Shown here: positions 8,359-17,608 of the stretch, in pieces
Layout of the letters: every line of letters begins with the position of its first letter
Position numbering within the stretch: the first letter of the stretch is position 1
Origin: Pantoea cypripedii
GTDB lineage: Bacteria > Pseudomonadota > Gammaproteobacteria > Enterobacterales > Enterobacteriaceae
Assembly (NCBI RefSeq): GCF_011395035.1
Contig: NZ_CP024768.1
Span: forward strand, 220,586-284,585
Reading direction: 5' to 3'
Length of the DNA: 64,000 bases
The notes under the pieces: generated by a model
Database searches by the model: none
What the model was told of the DNA's origin: nothing
What the model saw: only the letters and a program-made list of their open reading frames with translations
Program-made: the position numbers and the translations under genes

Positions 8359-9185
8359 CGGCCGGCGTAAGCCAGCGTCACCTGTTTCGCTGCGCGGATC
8401 ACCAGCGCGCCGAGTTCGGTGATGCGGTCATCGGTCATGCGCGCAATCGGTCCGGAAATGGAGATGGCGGCGAAAGGTTCACCGTGTTCATCGTATATCG
8501 GTGCCGCCACGCAGCGCAGCCCCAGCGCGTGTTCTTCATCATCATGGGAAAAACCCACTTTGCGAATCAGCGCCAGATTCTCTTTCAGGCTGTGCGGTGA
8601 CATCAGTGTTTTCGGCGTGTAGTAATGCAGGCCCTTCTGATGCAGCAGCGTGGTGACCTGGTCATCACTCAGATGGGCCAGGAAGGCTTTTCCGGCCCCG
8701 GAAGCGTGCATCGGCAGCTTGCCGCCAATCGGCGCGGACATGCGCATCAGCTGGGTGCACTGTACCTGGTCGATAATCACCGCCTGGTAATCGCTGAGAT
8801 CCAGCACCGCCAGATTCACCGTTTCCCCGGCGTCCTCCATCAACTTGCGCAGAATCGGATGCACAATCGCCAGCAGATTGCGGCTTTGCAGGAAGCTGCT
8901 GCCAACCACAAAGGCATGCGAGCCGATGGCCCAGAAGCCTAAATCTCCCACCTGATGGACAAAGCCTTGTTGCTGCATGGTGGTCAGCAGGCGATGGGTG
9001 GTGGAATTGGGCAGACCGGCCTGTTGAGCCAGCTCGGTCAGCGCTACGCTGCCGTTGGATTCTGCAATCAGTTCCAGCAGACGCAGACCGCGCGTCAGGG
9101 ACTGGACCTGGCCGCCAGCCGGGGCCGCAGTCGCCGCCGCAGTACGGGGTTTTTTGCCGCGTTTCGCGGGCGCAGGGGTAGCCAT
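8355..9185 (-). CDS. iclR: Acetate operon repressor IclR
   Basis: The DNA-binding repressor of aceBAK, which responds to glyoxylate and pyruvate. The 276-aa protein has a basic, Ala/Pro-rich N-terminal tail, a winged helix-turn-helix (LTELAQQAGLPNSTTHRLL, about residues 50-68) and a C-terminal IclR effector domain (LGLRCVAAPIYDEHGEP). It is convergent with aceK with a 4-nt overlap of coding ends and divergent from metH. E. coli has arp between aceK and iclR; that gene is missing here. Confidence 0.95.
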   Translation of the reverse strand: MATPAPAKRGKKPRTAAATAAPAGGQVQSLTRGLRLLELIAESNGSVALTELAQQAGLPNSTTHRLLTTMQQQGFVHQVGDLGFWAIGSHAFVVGSSFLQSRNLLAIVHPILRKLMEDAGETVNLAVLDLSDYQAVIIDQVQCTQLMRMSAPIGGKLPMHASGAGKAFLAHLSDDQVTTLLHQKGLHYYTPKTLMSPHSLKENLALIRKVGFSHDDEEHALGLRCVAAPIYDEHGEPFAAISISGPIARMTDDRITELGALVIRAAKQVTLAYAGR

Positions 9186-9383
9186 GACTTCTCCGTAGTC
9201 GCATCAGATATGGAAACCATTTTCGTTTTTCGCCCTGCGAATGCAAATGCTGACTTACTGGTCGGATCTGTATGGGTTTCGCCCTGAAAATGTCTCATCC
9301 GTCATCACTTTTACCCATCTGAAAGTTGTGCCAGTATGTCTGGCTGGCATTTCAGCCAACGTAATGACGTGGACGGGGCAACA

Positions 9384-12300
9384 GTGAGTAACAGAATAGA
9401 AGCGCTGCATCAGCAGCTCGCGCGACGCATCATGATTCTGGACGGTGGTATGGGCACCATGATCCAGAGCTATAAACTGGATGAGCAGGATTTTCGCGGC
9501 AGCCGCTTTGCTGACTGGCCGTGCGATCTCAAAGGCAATAACGATTTGCTGGTGCTGTCCAAACCCGAGGTGATTCGCGAGATCCATAACGCTTACCTCG
9601 CGGCAGGTGCTGATATTCTGGAAACCAACACTTTCAACTCCACCACCATTGCGATGGCGGATTATGAAATGGAAGCGCTGTCGGCGGAGATTAACCTCGA
9701 AGCTGCCCGGCTGGCGCGCGCCTGCGCCGATGAGTGGAGCGCCAAAACGCCTGAGCGTCCGCGTTACGTCGCCGGGGTGCTTGGCCCCACCAACCGTACC
9801 TGCTCCATCTCACCGGACGTGAACGATCCGGCATTTCGTAACGTGACCTTTAATCAGCTGGTGGAGGCCTATCGCGAATCCACCCATGCGCTGATCAAAG
9901 GGGGTTCCGACCTCATCATGATCGAAACGGTGTTCGATACCCTGAACGCCAAAGCGGCTATCTATGCGGTACAGACCGAGATGGAAGCGATGGGCGTGAA
10001 GTTGCCGCTGATGATCTCCGGTACCATCACCGATGCCTCTGGTCGTACCCTGTCCGGACAAACCACTGAAGCCTTTTATAACTCGTTGCGCCACGCCGAG
10101 CCGCTATCCTTCGGTCTTAACTGCGCGCTGGGGCCGGATGAACTTCGTCAGTACGTGGCTGAGCTGTCGCGCATTGCCGAAGGTTATGTCACCGCGCACC
10201 CGAACGCCGGTCTGCCGAATGCGTTCGGCGAGTACGACCTGGATGCCGCCACCATGGCGGAGCAAATTGGTGAATGGGCGCGTTCGGGCTTCCTGAACAT
10301 CATTGGTGGCTGCTGCGGCACCACGCCGGAGCATATTGCGGCGATGGTCGCGGCAGTGGACGGCGTTGCGCCACGTAAGCTGCCGGAGATACCGGTTGCC
10401 TGCCGTTTATCCGGGCTGGAACCGTTGAATATCAGCGCTGACTCGCTGTTTGTGAACGTCGGGGAACGTACCAACGTGACCGGCTCAGCCAAATTTAAGC
10501 GTCTGATTAAAGAAGAAAAATACAACGAAGCGCTGGATGTGGCGCGCCAGCAGGTCGAAAGCGGCGCGCAAATCATCGATATCAATATGGATGAAGGCAT
10601 GCTGGATGCGCAAGCGGCGATGGTTCGCTTCCTGAACCTGATTGCCGGCGAGCCGGATATCGCTCGCGTGCCGATTATGATCGACTCTTCCAAATGGGAG
10701 GTGATCGAAAAAGGGCTGCAATGCATCCAGGGCAAAGGCATCGTTAACTCGATCTCGATGAAAGAAGGTATCGAGGCGTTTATCGATCACGCACGTAAAG
10801 TGCGTCGCTATGGTGCCGCCATGGTGGTGATGGCGTTTGACGAAGTGGGTCAGGCGGATACCCGCGCGCGTAAAATCGAGATCTGCCGCCGTGCGTACCA
10901 GATCCTCACCGAAGAGGTGGGCTTCCCGCCAGAAGACATCATTTTCGACCCGAACATTTTTGCTGTCGCCACCGGTATCGAAGAACACAACAACTATGCG
11001 ATGGACTTCATCGGTGCCTGCGAAGACATCAAACGCGAACTGCCGCATGCGATGATTTCCGGCGGCGTCTCAAACGTATCGTTCTCGTTCCGTGGTAATG
11101 ACCCGGTGCGCGAAGCGATTCACGCGGTGTTCCTCTACTACGCCATCCGCAACGGTATGGACATGGGGATTGTGAACGCCGGTCAGCTGGCTATTTATGA
11201 CGATTTGCCTGCCGAGCTGCGCGATGCGGTAGAAGACGTGATCCTCAATCGCCGTGATGATGGCACCGAACGGCTGCTGGAGCTGGCGGAGAAATACCGT
11301 GGAGCCAAAGGCGATGGCGAACAGGAAAAGCAGCTAGCGGAATGGCGCAGCTGGGATGTGGTCAGGCGCCTCGAATATTCGCTGGTCAAAGGCATCACCG
11401 AATTTATTGAGCAGGACACCGAAGAAGCGCGCCAGGCTTCCGCCCGGCCGATTGAGGTGATTGAAGGGCCGCTAATGTCCGGCATGAATGTGGTCGGCGA
11501 CCTGTTTGGTGAAGGGAAGATGTTCCTGCCGCAGGTGGTGAAATCCGCGCGCGTGATGAAACAGGCGGTGGCTTACCTTGAACCCTTTATCCAGGCCAGC
11601 AAAGAAGCAGGCCGCAGCAACGGTAAAATCGTGCTGGCGACGGTGAAGGGTGATGTACACGACATCGGCAAAAATATCGTCGGCGTGGTGCTGCAATGTA
11701 ACAACTACGAAATTATCGATCTCGGCGTGATGGTGCCGAGTGACAAAATCCTGAAAACCGCGATCGAACAGAAGGCCGATATTATTGGCCTGTCCGGGCT
11801 GATTACGCCGTCGCTGGATGAGATGGTCAACGTGGCGAAAGAGATGGAGCGTCAGGGCTTCACCATCCCGCTGTTGATTGGCGGTGCCACGACCTCGAAA
11901 GCGCATACCGCGGTGAAAATCGAGCAGAACTATAGCGGCCCGACGGTTTACGTTCAGAACGCCTCACGTACTGTCGGCGTGGTGTCATCGCTGCTGTCGC
12001 CCAGCCTGAAAGAAGATTTTGTCGCGCGTACGCGCAAAGAGTACGACACCGTGCGCATTCAGCACGCGCGTAAAAAGCCGCGCACGCCGCCGGTCAGCCT
12101 GCAAACCGCGCGTGACAACGATTTCTCCTTTGACTGGGAAAGCTACACGCCGCCAGTGGCGCATCGCCTCGGCGTCAGCCCGGTGGAAGCCAGCATCGAA
12201 ACGCTGCGTAACTATATTGACTGGACGCCGTTCTTTATGACCTGGTCACTGGCCGGCAAATATCCGCGCATTCTGGAAGATGAGGTGGTGGGTGAAGAGG

Positions 12301-13067
12301 CGCAGCGCCTGTTCCACGATGCAAACGCGATGCTCGATATGCTGAGCCAGAGCGGGACGCTGCAACCGCGGGGTGTGGTGGGGATTTTCCCGGCCAATCG
12401 GGTGGGGGATGATGTCCAGATTTACAGCGATGAAAGCCGCAGCCAGGTGTTGTGTGTGAGCCATCACTTACGTCAGCAAACCGAAAAGACCGACTTTGCT
12501 AATTACTGTCTGGCTGATTTTGTCGCACCGAAATCCAGCGGCAAAGCGGACTATCTCGGCGCGTTTGCGGTGACTGGCGGGCTGGAAGAAGATGCGCTGG
12601 CCGAGGCGTATGACCAGCAGCATGATGACTACAACAAAATTATGATCAAGGCGGTCGCGGATCGTCTGGCAGAAGCCTTTGCGGAATATCTGCATGAACG
12701 GGTGCGTAAGGTGATCTGGGGCTTTGGTGCGCATGAGAATCTCAGCAATGACGAGCTGATTCGTGAGAACTATCAGGGAATCCGCCCGGCACCGGGTTAC
12801 CCGGCCTGCCCGGAGCACACCGAGAAAGCGCAGATCTGGCAACTGCTGGATGTGGAGACCCACACCGGTATGAAGCTGACGGAATCCTTTGCCATGTGGC
12901 CGGGCGCGTCGGTTTCCGGCTGGTACTTCAGCCATCCCGACAGCCGTTATTTTGCCGTGGCGCAGATTCAGCGCGATCAGGTTGAGGATTATGCGGCGCG
13001 TAAGGGGATGAGTGTCAGTGAAGTCGAGCGTTGGTTAGCACCGAATCTCGGGTATGACGCAGACTGA
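9384..13067 (+). CDS. metH: Cobalamin-dependent methionine synthase
   Basis: Transfers a methyl group from methyltetrahydrofolate through cobalamin to homocysteine. I chose the GTG at 9384: it gives 1227 aa, the E. coli length, and the start reads (V)SNRIEALHQQLARRI like E. coli; an upstream ATG at 9336 would add 16 residues. Domains in order: homocysteine/zinc domain with GGCCGT (about residue 310), pterin-binding domain (about 350-620), cobalamin domain with the DVHDIG histidine (about 757-762), and the C-terminal activation domain with RPAPGYPACPEH. REP-like palindromes and a terminator follow. Confidence 0.96.
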   Translation: MSNRIEALHQQLARRIMILDGGMGTMIQSYKLDEQDFRGSRFADWPCDLKGNNDLLVLSKPEVIREIHNAYLAAGADILETNTFNSTTIAMADYEMEALSAEINLEAARLARACADEWSAKTPERPRYVAGVLGPTNRTCSISPDVNDPAFRNVTFNQLVEAYRESTHALIKGGSDLIMIETVFDTLNAKAAIYAVQTEMEAMGVKLPLMISGTITDASGRTLSGQTTEAFYNSLRHAEPLSFGLNCALGPDELRQYVAELSRIAEGYVTAHPNAGLPNAFGEYDLDAATMAEQIGEWARSGFLNIIGGCCGTTPEHIAAMVAAVDGVAPRKLPEIPVACRLSGLEPLNISADSLFVNVGERTNVTGSAKFKRLIKEEKYNEALDVARQQVESGAQIIDINMDEGMLDAQAAMVRFLNLIAGEPDIARVPIMIDSSKWEVIEKGLQCIQGKGIVNSISMKEGIEAFIDHARKVRRYGAAMVVMAFDEVGQADTRARKIEICRRAYQILTEEVGFPPEDIIFDPNIFAVATGIEEHNNYAMDFIGACEDIKRELPHAMISGGVSNVSFSFRGNDPVREAIHAVFLYYAIRNGMDMGIVNAGQLAIYDDLPAELRDAVEDVILNRRDDGTERLLELAEKYRGAKGDGEQEKQLAEWRSWDVVRRLEYSLVKGITEFIEQDTEEARQASARPIEVIEGPLMSGMNVVGDLFGEGKMFLPQVVKSARVMKQAVAYLEPFIQASKEAGRSNGKIVLATVKGDVHDIGKNIVGVVLQCNNYEIIDLGVMVPSDKILKTAIEQKADIIGLSGLITPSLDEMVNVAKEMERQGFTIPLLIGGATTSKAHTAVKIEQNYSGPTVYVQNASRTVGVVSSLLSPSLKEDFVARTRKEYDTVRIQHARKKPRTPPVSLQTARDNDFSFDWESYTPPVAHRLGVSPVEASIETLRNYIDWTPFFMTWSLAGKYPRILEDEVVGEEAQRLFHDANAMLDMLSQSGTLQPRGVVGIFPANRVGDDVQIYSDESRSQVLCVSHHLRQQTEKTDFANYCLADFVAPKSSGKADYLGAFAVTGGLEEDALAEAYDQQHDDYNKIMIKAVADRLAEAFAEYLHERVRKVIWGFGAHENLSNDELIRENYQGIRPAPGYPACPEHTEKAQIWQLLDVETHTGMKLTESFAMWPGASVSGWYFSHPDSRYFAVAQIQRDQVEDYAARKGMSVSEVERWLAPNLGYDAD

Positions 13068-13072
13068 TTGTT

Positions 13073-13132
13073 GCGCGATGAATCGCGCCGCTACAAATAC
13101 GCACAGTCCCGTAGCGGCGCGATTTATCGCGC
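13073..13132. repeat. Pair of GTAG-headed REP-like palindromes
   Basis: The first copy, 13073-13094, reads on the minus strand and ends CCGCTAC. The second, 13111-13132, reads GTAGCGGCGCGAT then TTATCGCGC on the plus strand. The GTAG heads face each other across a 16-bp gap. The pair lies between the convergent ends of metH and yjbH. The same core recurs at 23413, 23474, 59509 and 63695. Confidence 0.85.
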
Positions 13133-13136
13133 ATAT

Positions 13137-13165
13137 TGGGCGGCCCACAGGGTCGCCCATTTTTA
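13137..13165. terminator. metH-side terminator
   Basis: TGGGCG at 13137-13142 pairs with CGCCCA at 13154-13159 and is followed by TTTTT. It lies in the gap between convergent metH and yjbH. The T run favours termination of the rightward transcript. Confidence 0.7.
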
Positions 13166-13171
13166 TGGCGG

Positions 13172-15265
13172 TTAATTAAACCGTGCGTCGCGATCTGACG
13201 TCATATCATACAGCTGATATTTGCGACCCAGCATCTGGCCGCCATCACGCGTCAGCGGTACCCAGTTCACCTGCGCACGACCACGGGTTGGCGTGACGGT
13301 AAACAGGTCCATCGGGATCGAAATATAGAAGCCTTTGGTGAAGCTGCCTTCGCCATACTCTTCCGCCGAGACGTTGGTTTTGGTGGCATAGAAACCGACG
13401 ATCACGCCGCTGTCGAATTGCTTCGACATATCCAGCGTCACACCTTTATCCTTCGCCAGATACTGGCCTACGCTCGCTTTCACCAACACGTTCTGCATAA
13501 ACCACGGACGCCAGTAAGCGGTCAGATTACCGACTGGCGCTTTGTAGTCGGTGAACTGCATCATGTTGTCCCAGTCACGCTGCTTGACGTAGTTGGCATC
13601 GACGCCAAACGCCCAGTTGCTGTCCACCGGACGATACAACACTTCGCCACCCACACCGCCGTACATGGTTTCCAGATAACCGCCGTACACCTGGCCATAG
13701 AAACCATTGCCGAGGTAGCGCATATAGTTGGCCTGCAGGTCATTCACATACACGTTGTTCTCAACGTACTGGCGAATATGGGTACGCACGCGCGGCAGGG
13801 CGGAATTGGCCGTCAGCCCGTTGTAGTTAAACTTGTCGTAGTTATTGGCGAGGTTGCCGAACAGGCTGCCACTCACCAGCAGGTGGTCCGTCAGCTGGTA
13901 ATCGACGTTGCCCATCACGCCCAGCTGGTACATGTAGAAGCTTTCCGGCCCACCCACCGACTGATTCAGCACCGGCGACAGGCTGTAATTCAGACGATCT
14001 CTGCGGATGAAATAACCCTGTTCGGTTGCGCCGGGATCGACCGGATCGATGCGCGTCTGCTGCAGAGGTTGTTCGTGGCCCAGCGGGTAACCGGAAAGAT
14101 CATTTTTCAGGCTGGCGACATCGGTGCGTGTGGTCACCTGCGGCATATTGAAGCGCGATTCAGTGACATCAATGGTATTGATGCCTTCTGGCAGGTTATT
14201 GACGATGATGCGGTTAGCCCGATCGACGCCTTCGCGCGTGTCGCGGTATTTGGTCTGCTCGCCAGAGACATACAAAGTATCGCCTTTGGTCTGAATCTTC
14301 GGACCATCAAGACCGGCGTTGTACTTCAGATCGGTCAGCTGGTTGGCCACCACCGTGGACTGCAACAGGTCGCCCTGCGGCTGCGGATTGTAAGCCGGTT
14401 TGGCGCTGTCGATATGCGGCTGGCGTAAATCGTCAAAGTTAGTCCGCAGCGTAAAGCCAAACATAAAGGTATTGCCGCGCTCGTAACTGGCGTTGATATC
14501 CGCCCAGTCCGTGATGCGATAAATCGCGCCGACGTTAACCTTGCTGTTTTGTTCCAGGCGGCCAGCGAAATCGTCCTGATAGTTGTTGCCTTCGTATTCG
14601 ACTTTCAGCCGCAGCGGCTGCCATGGCGTTTGATACTCGATACCGCCGAACAGCGCTGCCGGGCCGTGGAACATCTGGGAACCGTTAATCGATCCCGCCG
14701 TACCACCGCCGTTAGTACGGGTACAGAAGCTGTCGCTGTAGGAACAGAACGGGTTTTTGATGGTGCCGCTGTTGCCGAGATAACCCCAGCCAATGCCGAA
14801 GGTAAAATCGAACGGCCCCCAGGCTTTGGTGCCCACCAGATATTCGCTGTCGAACAGACCGGTACCGCCCAAATCGCGCGCGCCGAATGACACTTCCGGC
14901 AGCCAGTAGCTTTCCTGCCACAGGCGCAGTTTCAGGTCGAACGCTTTGTCTTTATAACTCTGGTCACCACTGAAGCTTTCCGAGGAGCTGTAGCGACGGG
15001 TACGCACGTCGGTATAACGCACGGTGGTCTCCAGCCACGGGAACAGTTGCAGTGATGCTGAATAGTAGCGGTATTGATCGTTATTACGATAGTTAAGGCT
15101 GAACTCGCCATCACGGGACATACGCGCGGTAGGCACCTGCATCAGGCCCGCGCCGCCGAAGTCAGACTGTGACGGGCCAATCGGATCGTCATAGGTTGCC
15201 GCATGAGCATCACAGGCAGCGGAAACAGCCACAGCCAGCAGGCTGAGAAGTAATTGTTTTTTCAT
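13172..15265 (-). CDS. yjbH: YjbH-family outer-membrane protein of exopolysaccharide operon
   Basis: Last gene of a yjbEFGH operon linked to extracellular polysaccharide production. The 697-aa product has a signal peptide (cleavage near AHA-ATYDD, residue 22) and a long aromatic-rich body with many alternating strands, consistent with the DUF940/YjbH beta-barrel family (E. coli about 698 aa). Its ATG overlaps the yjbG stop in a TGATG junction, so translation is probably coupled. The biochemical step is unknown; a role in polysaccharide export is inferred from the operon and its similarity to the gfc capsule genes. Confidence 0.9.
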   Translation of the reverse strand: MKKQLLLSLLAVAVSAACDAHAATYDDPIGPSQSDFGGAGLMQVPTARMSRDGEFSLNYRNNDQYRYYSASLQLFPWLETTVRYTDVRTRRYSSSESFSGDQSYKDKAFDLKLRLWQESYWLPEVSFGARDLGGTGLFDSEYLVGTKAWGPFDFTFGIGWGYLGNSGTIKNPFCSYSDSFCTRTNGGGTAGSINGSQMFHGPAALFGGIEYQTPWQPLRLKVEYEGNNYQDDFAGRLEQNSKVNVGAIYRITDWADINASYERGNTFMFGFTLRTNFDDLRQPHIDSAKPAYNPQPQGDLLQSTVVANQLTDLKYNAGLDGPKIQTKGDTLYVSGEQTKYRDTREGVDRANRIIVNNLPEGINTIDVTESRFNMPQVTTRTDVASLKNDLSGYPLGHEQPLQQTRIDPVDPGATEQGYFIRRDRLNYSLSPVLNQSVGGPESFYMYQLGVMGNVDYQLTDHLLVSGSLFGNLANNYDKFNYNGLTANSALPRVRTHIRQYVENNVYVNDLQANYMRYLGNGFYGQVYGGYLETMYGGVGGEVLYRPVDSNWAFGVDANYVKQRDWDNMMQFTDYKAPVGNLTAYWRPWFMQNVLVKASVGQYLAKDKGVTLDMSKQFDSGVIVGFYATKTNVSAEEYGEGSFTKGFYISIPMDLFTVTPTRGRAQVNWVPLTRDGGQMLGRKYQLYDMTSDRDARFN

Positions 15266-16002
15266 CAGTCTGGGATCCGGTGAGTCAGAACAGAAATCAT
15301 GCGGTCATTCAGGTCGCTCTGGCCCCATGGCAGGCTCCAGGACGAGAATCCAAGCCAGATAATGCTGCCCGGCTCGACTTCCACATGGCGCTGATTCCAG
15401 TAAGCGATGGGGACCTGCCGGGTCTGACCGGAGGGCGCAATCACCGTGGCAAAACTGCGGTCGCCACCGGAAAGACGATCGTGGTCGTCAAGATAGTCAC
15501 GCACCGTGCGGCCCGGCTGCCAGAGCACTTTGCCGGGATTTTCCAGCGCGCCGAGCACCAGCACCTGGGTCGGCGGGGCCAGCGTGTAGAGGTCATAGTT
15601 GCCTTGCAGCGTCCGGTTGGCTTCCGGGCGTAACCGCACCCAGTCGGGGTCGAGTGGGGTAAACTGACGACCTGTCACCGGCATCGCCGATAATTGCCGG
15701 ATGACGGCACCAATCGCCGCAGCACGGTCACCGCTGTTATCTGCCTGCCAGGCACGCAAATCGGCCAGCAGTTGTTGTTGCTGCTGTTTCGCTACCGCCG
15801 TTGCGCCGCGTTCGGCAATCACCGTACCGGGCCACCAAGTGTGGATCGCCGGGTTCGTCACCAGCTGGCTGAGTTTTTGTGCATGATCGATCTGTAAAGT
15901 CGCGCGATTTTGCCCATCGTGGACGATAACCTGGCTATCGGCCAGCGCGTTGCCCGCAGTGAACAGCGCCAGTCCCGCCAGCAAAGACGTTATTTTTTTC
16001 AT
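15265..16002 (-). CDS. yjbG: YjbG, GfcC-like periplasmic protein
   Basis: A 245-aa secreted protein (E. coli 245) with a signal peptide ending ALA-DSQ near residue 22. It belongs to the capsule-biosynthesis GfcC-like family, with a conserved block around LVLGALENPGKVLWQPGRTV (about residues 150-169). Its start overlaps the yjbF stop by 4 nt (ATGA) and its stop overlaps the yjbH start, so the three genes form a tightly coupled unit. The function is known only as support of exopolysaccharide production. Confidence 0.9.
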   Translation of the reverse strand: MKKITSLLAGLALFTAGNALADSQVIVHDGQNRATLQIDHAQKLSQLVTNPAIHTWWPGTVIAERGATAVAKQQQQQLLADLRAWQADNSGDRAAAIGAVIRQLSAMPVTGRQFTPLDPDWVRLRPEANRTLQGNYDLYTLAPPTQVLVLGALENPGKVLWQPGRTVRDYLDDHDRLSGGDRSFATVIAPSGQTRQVPIAYWNQRHVEVEPGSIIWLGFSSWSLPWGQSDLNDRMISVLTHRIPD

Positions 16003-16646
16003 GATTTCGCCGGTTTCAGAATGGTGGTTTCAATCGGGAAGTCGCCAGCAGCCAGCATCTGGTTCGCCTGGACTACCGTGCCGTCGCGGTTATCAATCCA
16101 GAAGGTGTTCTGCCACTCGCGCCCAATGCTGTCGATGCGCACAGTTTCGTGCCATACCCGGCAGGCTACGCTCTGACCGGCGACAGTCAGCACCGTGTCG
16201 TCAGCGCGCTGGAAGTGCGAGACGGCGGTGGCGGCACGCGGCTTATCCTGCTCAGACCACTGCACGACGCGCGTCCAGCTGGCACCGTTTTGCAGATGCA
16301 AGGCGTCCGCTAATGGGTCCTGCGCCAGATTGCTGACCTGCAACAGGTTGTCAGTCAGACCCAGGGTTTTCACCAGGCGACCATGCTGGAGTACCAGCAT
16401 GGCTTTATCCTGAGTTACCCATTTCTGCTGGCCGTTTTCGTTGTAACCCAGCACCACAAAGATGCGCGGACCTTCATTAATGCGGGCGTAGAGGCTGGCG
16501 TAAGGCAGGCTTGCCACCTGCTCATTGGTCACCGTGACATCATCCGGCCCTTTAATGGCGAGCATGACGGTCTGTTCCAGACCTTTCTGGGTTTGTGTGC
16601 AGGCCTGTAGCAGCAGGCAGAGAAGCAGCAAAGGAAGTCGGCGCAC
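15999..16646 (-). CDS. yjbF: YjbF lipoprotein
   Basis: A 215-aa lipoprotein of the yjbEFGH operon, GfcB-like. I chose the GTG at 16646: it is preceded by an AGGGA ribosome site and gives the short leader (V)RRLPLLLLCLLLQAC, a clean lipobox with the acylated cysteine at residue 15. An upstream ATG at 16691 would put 15 extra residues, several of them polar, before the signal and has no ribosome site. E. coli YjbF is 212 aa with the same LLLQAC box. The end overlaps yjbG by 4 nt. Confidence 0.88.
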   Translation of the reverse strand: MRRLPLLLLCLLLQACTQTQKGLEQTVMLAIKGPDDVTVTNEQVASLPYASLYARINEGPRIFVVLGYNENGQQKWVTQDKAMLVLQHGRLVKTLGLTDNLLQVSNLAQDPLADALHLQNGASWTRVVQWSEQDKPRAATAVSHFQRADDTVLTVAGQSVACRVWHETVRIDSIGREWQNTFWIDNRDGTVVQANQMLAAGDFPIETTILKPAKS

Positions 16647-16721
16647 TGTGTGTCCCTGATTAAATCGAATCAAAGCAAAAAATAACCACACGGCTGTGTG
16701 GTTATGTTTAAAGGTGCTACA

Positions 16722-16970
16722 TCAACGAGTGGTACTCGTTGTGGTCGTGGTTGTTGTACCGGTATTTGCACCGTCACCACCGCCAGAAGCGGCAATGCCG
16801 AGACCTACCAACGCACCGAGAGCCCCGATACCCACAGCGGTGGACGCACCTGCGGACATTGCTCCCGCCTGCGCGCCTGCTGCAGCACCGGTTTCTTCCG
16901 GTGCGGCAATCGCAGCGGAAGAAACGGCAACGTAAAGTAAGGCTGCACCGGCAACCATAAGTTTTTTCAT
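16722..16970 (-). CDS. yjbE: YjbE, small secreted exopolysaccharide-operon protein
   Basis: An 82-aa protein with a signal peptide (MKKLMVAGAALLYVAVSSAA, cleavage near AIA-APE), an Ala/Gly-rich middle and a GGGDG sequence leading into a run of seven threonines before STTR. E. coli YjbE (80 aa) has the same glycine and polythreonine tail. I chose the ATG at 16970; an in-frame start at 17015 would run into the ERIC element and lacks a leader-like beginning. It is the first gene of the operon and its role is unknown. Confidence 0.88.
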   Translation of the reverse strand: MKKLMVAGAALLYVAVSSAAIAAPEETGAAAGAQAGAMSAGASTAVGIGALGALVGLGIAASGGGDGANTGTTTTTTTSTTR

Positions 16971-17004
16971 AACAACGTTCCTGCATTTAAATGAATGAAG
17001 GATG

Positions 17005-17128
17005 TAGCCCGTCATGCTTCAGATTGCAGGTGTGTTGGCTGCACTCATTCACCCCAGTCACTTACCTGAGTAAGCTCCTGGGGATGAATTCGTTTGCCGC
17101 CTTCCTGCAATCCGAATCATTTAGGGCT
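17005..17128 (-). repeat. ERIC (IRU) element upstream of yjbE
   Basis: A roughly 124-bp element with inverted ends (AGCCCGTCAT and TTTAGGGCT) and the ERIC core CACCCCAGTCACTTACCTGA / GTAAGCTCCTGGGGATGAAT. Inner blocks TTGCAGG and CCTGCAA also pair. It lies 35 nt before the yjbE start, between it and the likely promoter region, so it should be part of the yjb mRNA leader. Confidence 0.9.
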
Positions 17129-17344
17129 GGCCCCTTTCGGAGCGCGTTCAGTATAGGGCAATAAATTACCAGAGTTCAGCGCGAGGGGAAGGGGACGAAA
17201 ATCATGGATGCGTCTGGTGATAAATAGGGCAAATCAGCGATAGCTGCTTTTTTTAATTGGAGTTTTTATTTGAACTGGAATAACCGCGTGGTTGTAAGAA
17301 TTCAGGCAGGATTTTTCACTTTTGCATTAAGAATTGGTACGGAA

Positions 17345-17358
17345 TCAGAATATTCAGA
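17345..17358. promoter_or_regulatory. Candidate RcsAB box upstream of yjbE
   Basis: TCAGAATATTCAGA matches the RcsAB box consensus TAAGAATATTCCTA at 11 of 14 positions. The 17129-17562 stretch between the ERIC element and the pgi terminator is AT-rich and should hold the yjbE promoter. The Rcs phosphorelay is known to activate yjbEFGH in E. coli. The rest of this stretch shows no gene. Confidence 0.45.
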
Positions 17359-17562
17359 ATTCCCTTAACAGGCTTAAATAAAAAGAATCTATTAATCATG
17401 GTGATAGATAAAAAATTTGACTTAAATAGATCCATATTTTTTAGAGGTTAGCTTAATTTATGAACTTAATCTTCAGAATTTGCCTAGGTCAATTTAGGAA
17501 TTATCTAACCGATGATAGCCGAAGAAATAACAATATCCGCAGATTTATTGCATAGTTGTCAT

Positions 17563-17589
17563 AAAAAAAGGCAGCCATAAGGCCGCCTT
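17563..17589 (-). terminator. pgi terminator
   Basis: Read on the minus strand, AAGGCGGCC pairs with GGCTGCCTT (one G-U pair) around TTAT and runs into seven T residues. It starts 20 nt after the pgi stop codon. Confidence 0.88.
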
Positions 17590-17608
17590 ATTACAAAATG
17601 GGTAAAAA

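Noticed and set aside
9284..9300. TGAAAATGTCTCA upstream of metH as a MetR site
   Set aside because: MetR does control metH in E. coli, but the match to TGAA-N5-TTCA is imperfect and I found no second site to back it.
13418..14428. 336-codon plus-strand frame inside yjbH
   Set aside because: Antisense shadow of yjbH; composition (His/Val/Gln/Arg-rich) is not protein-like.
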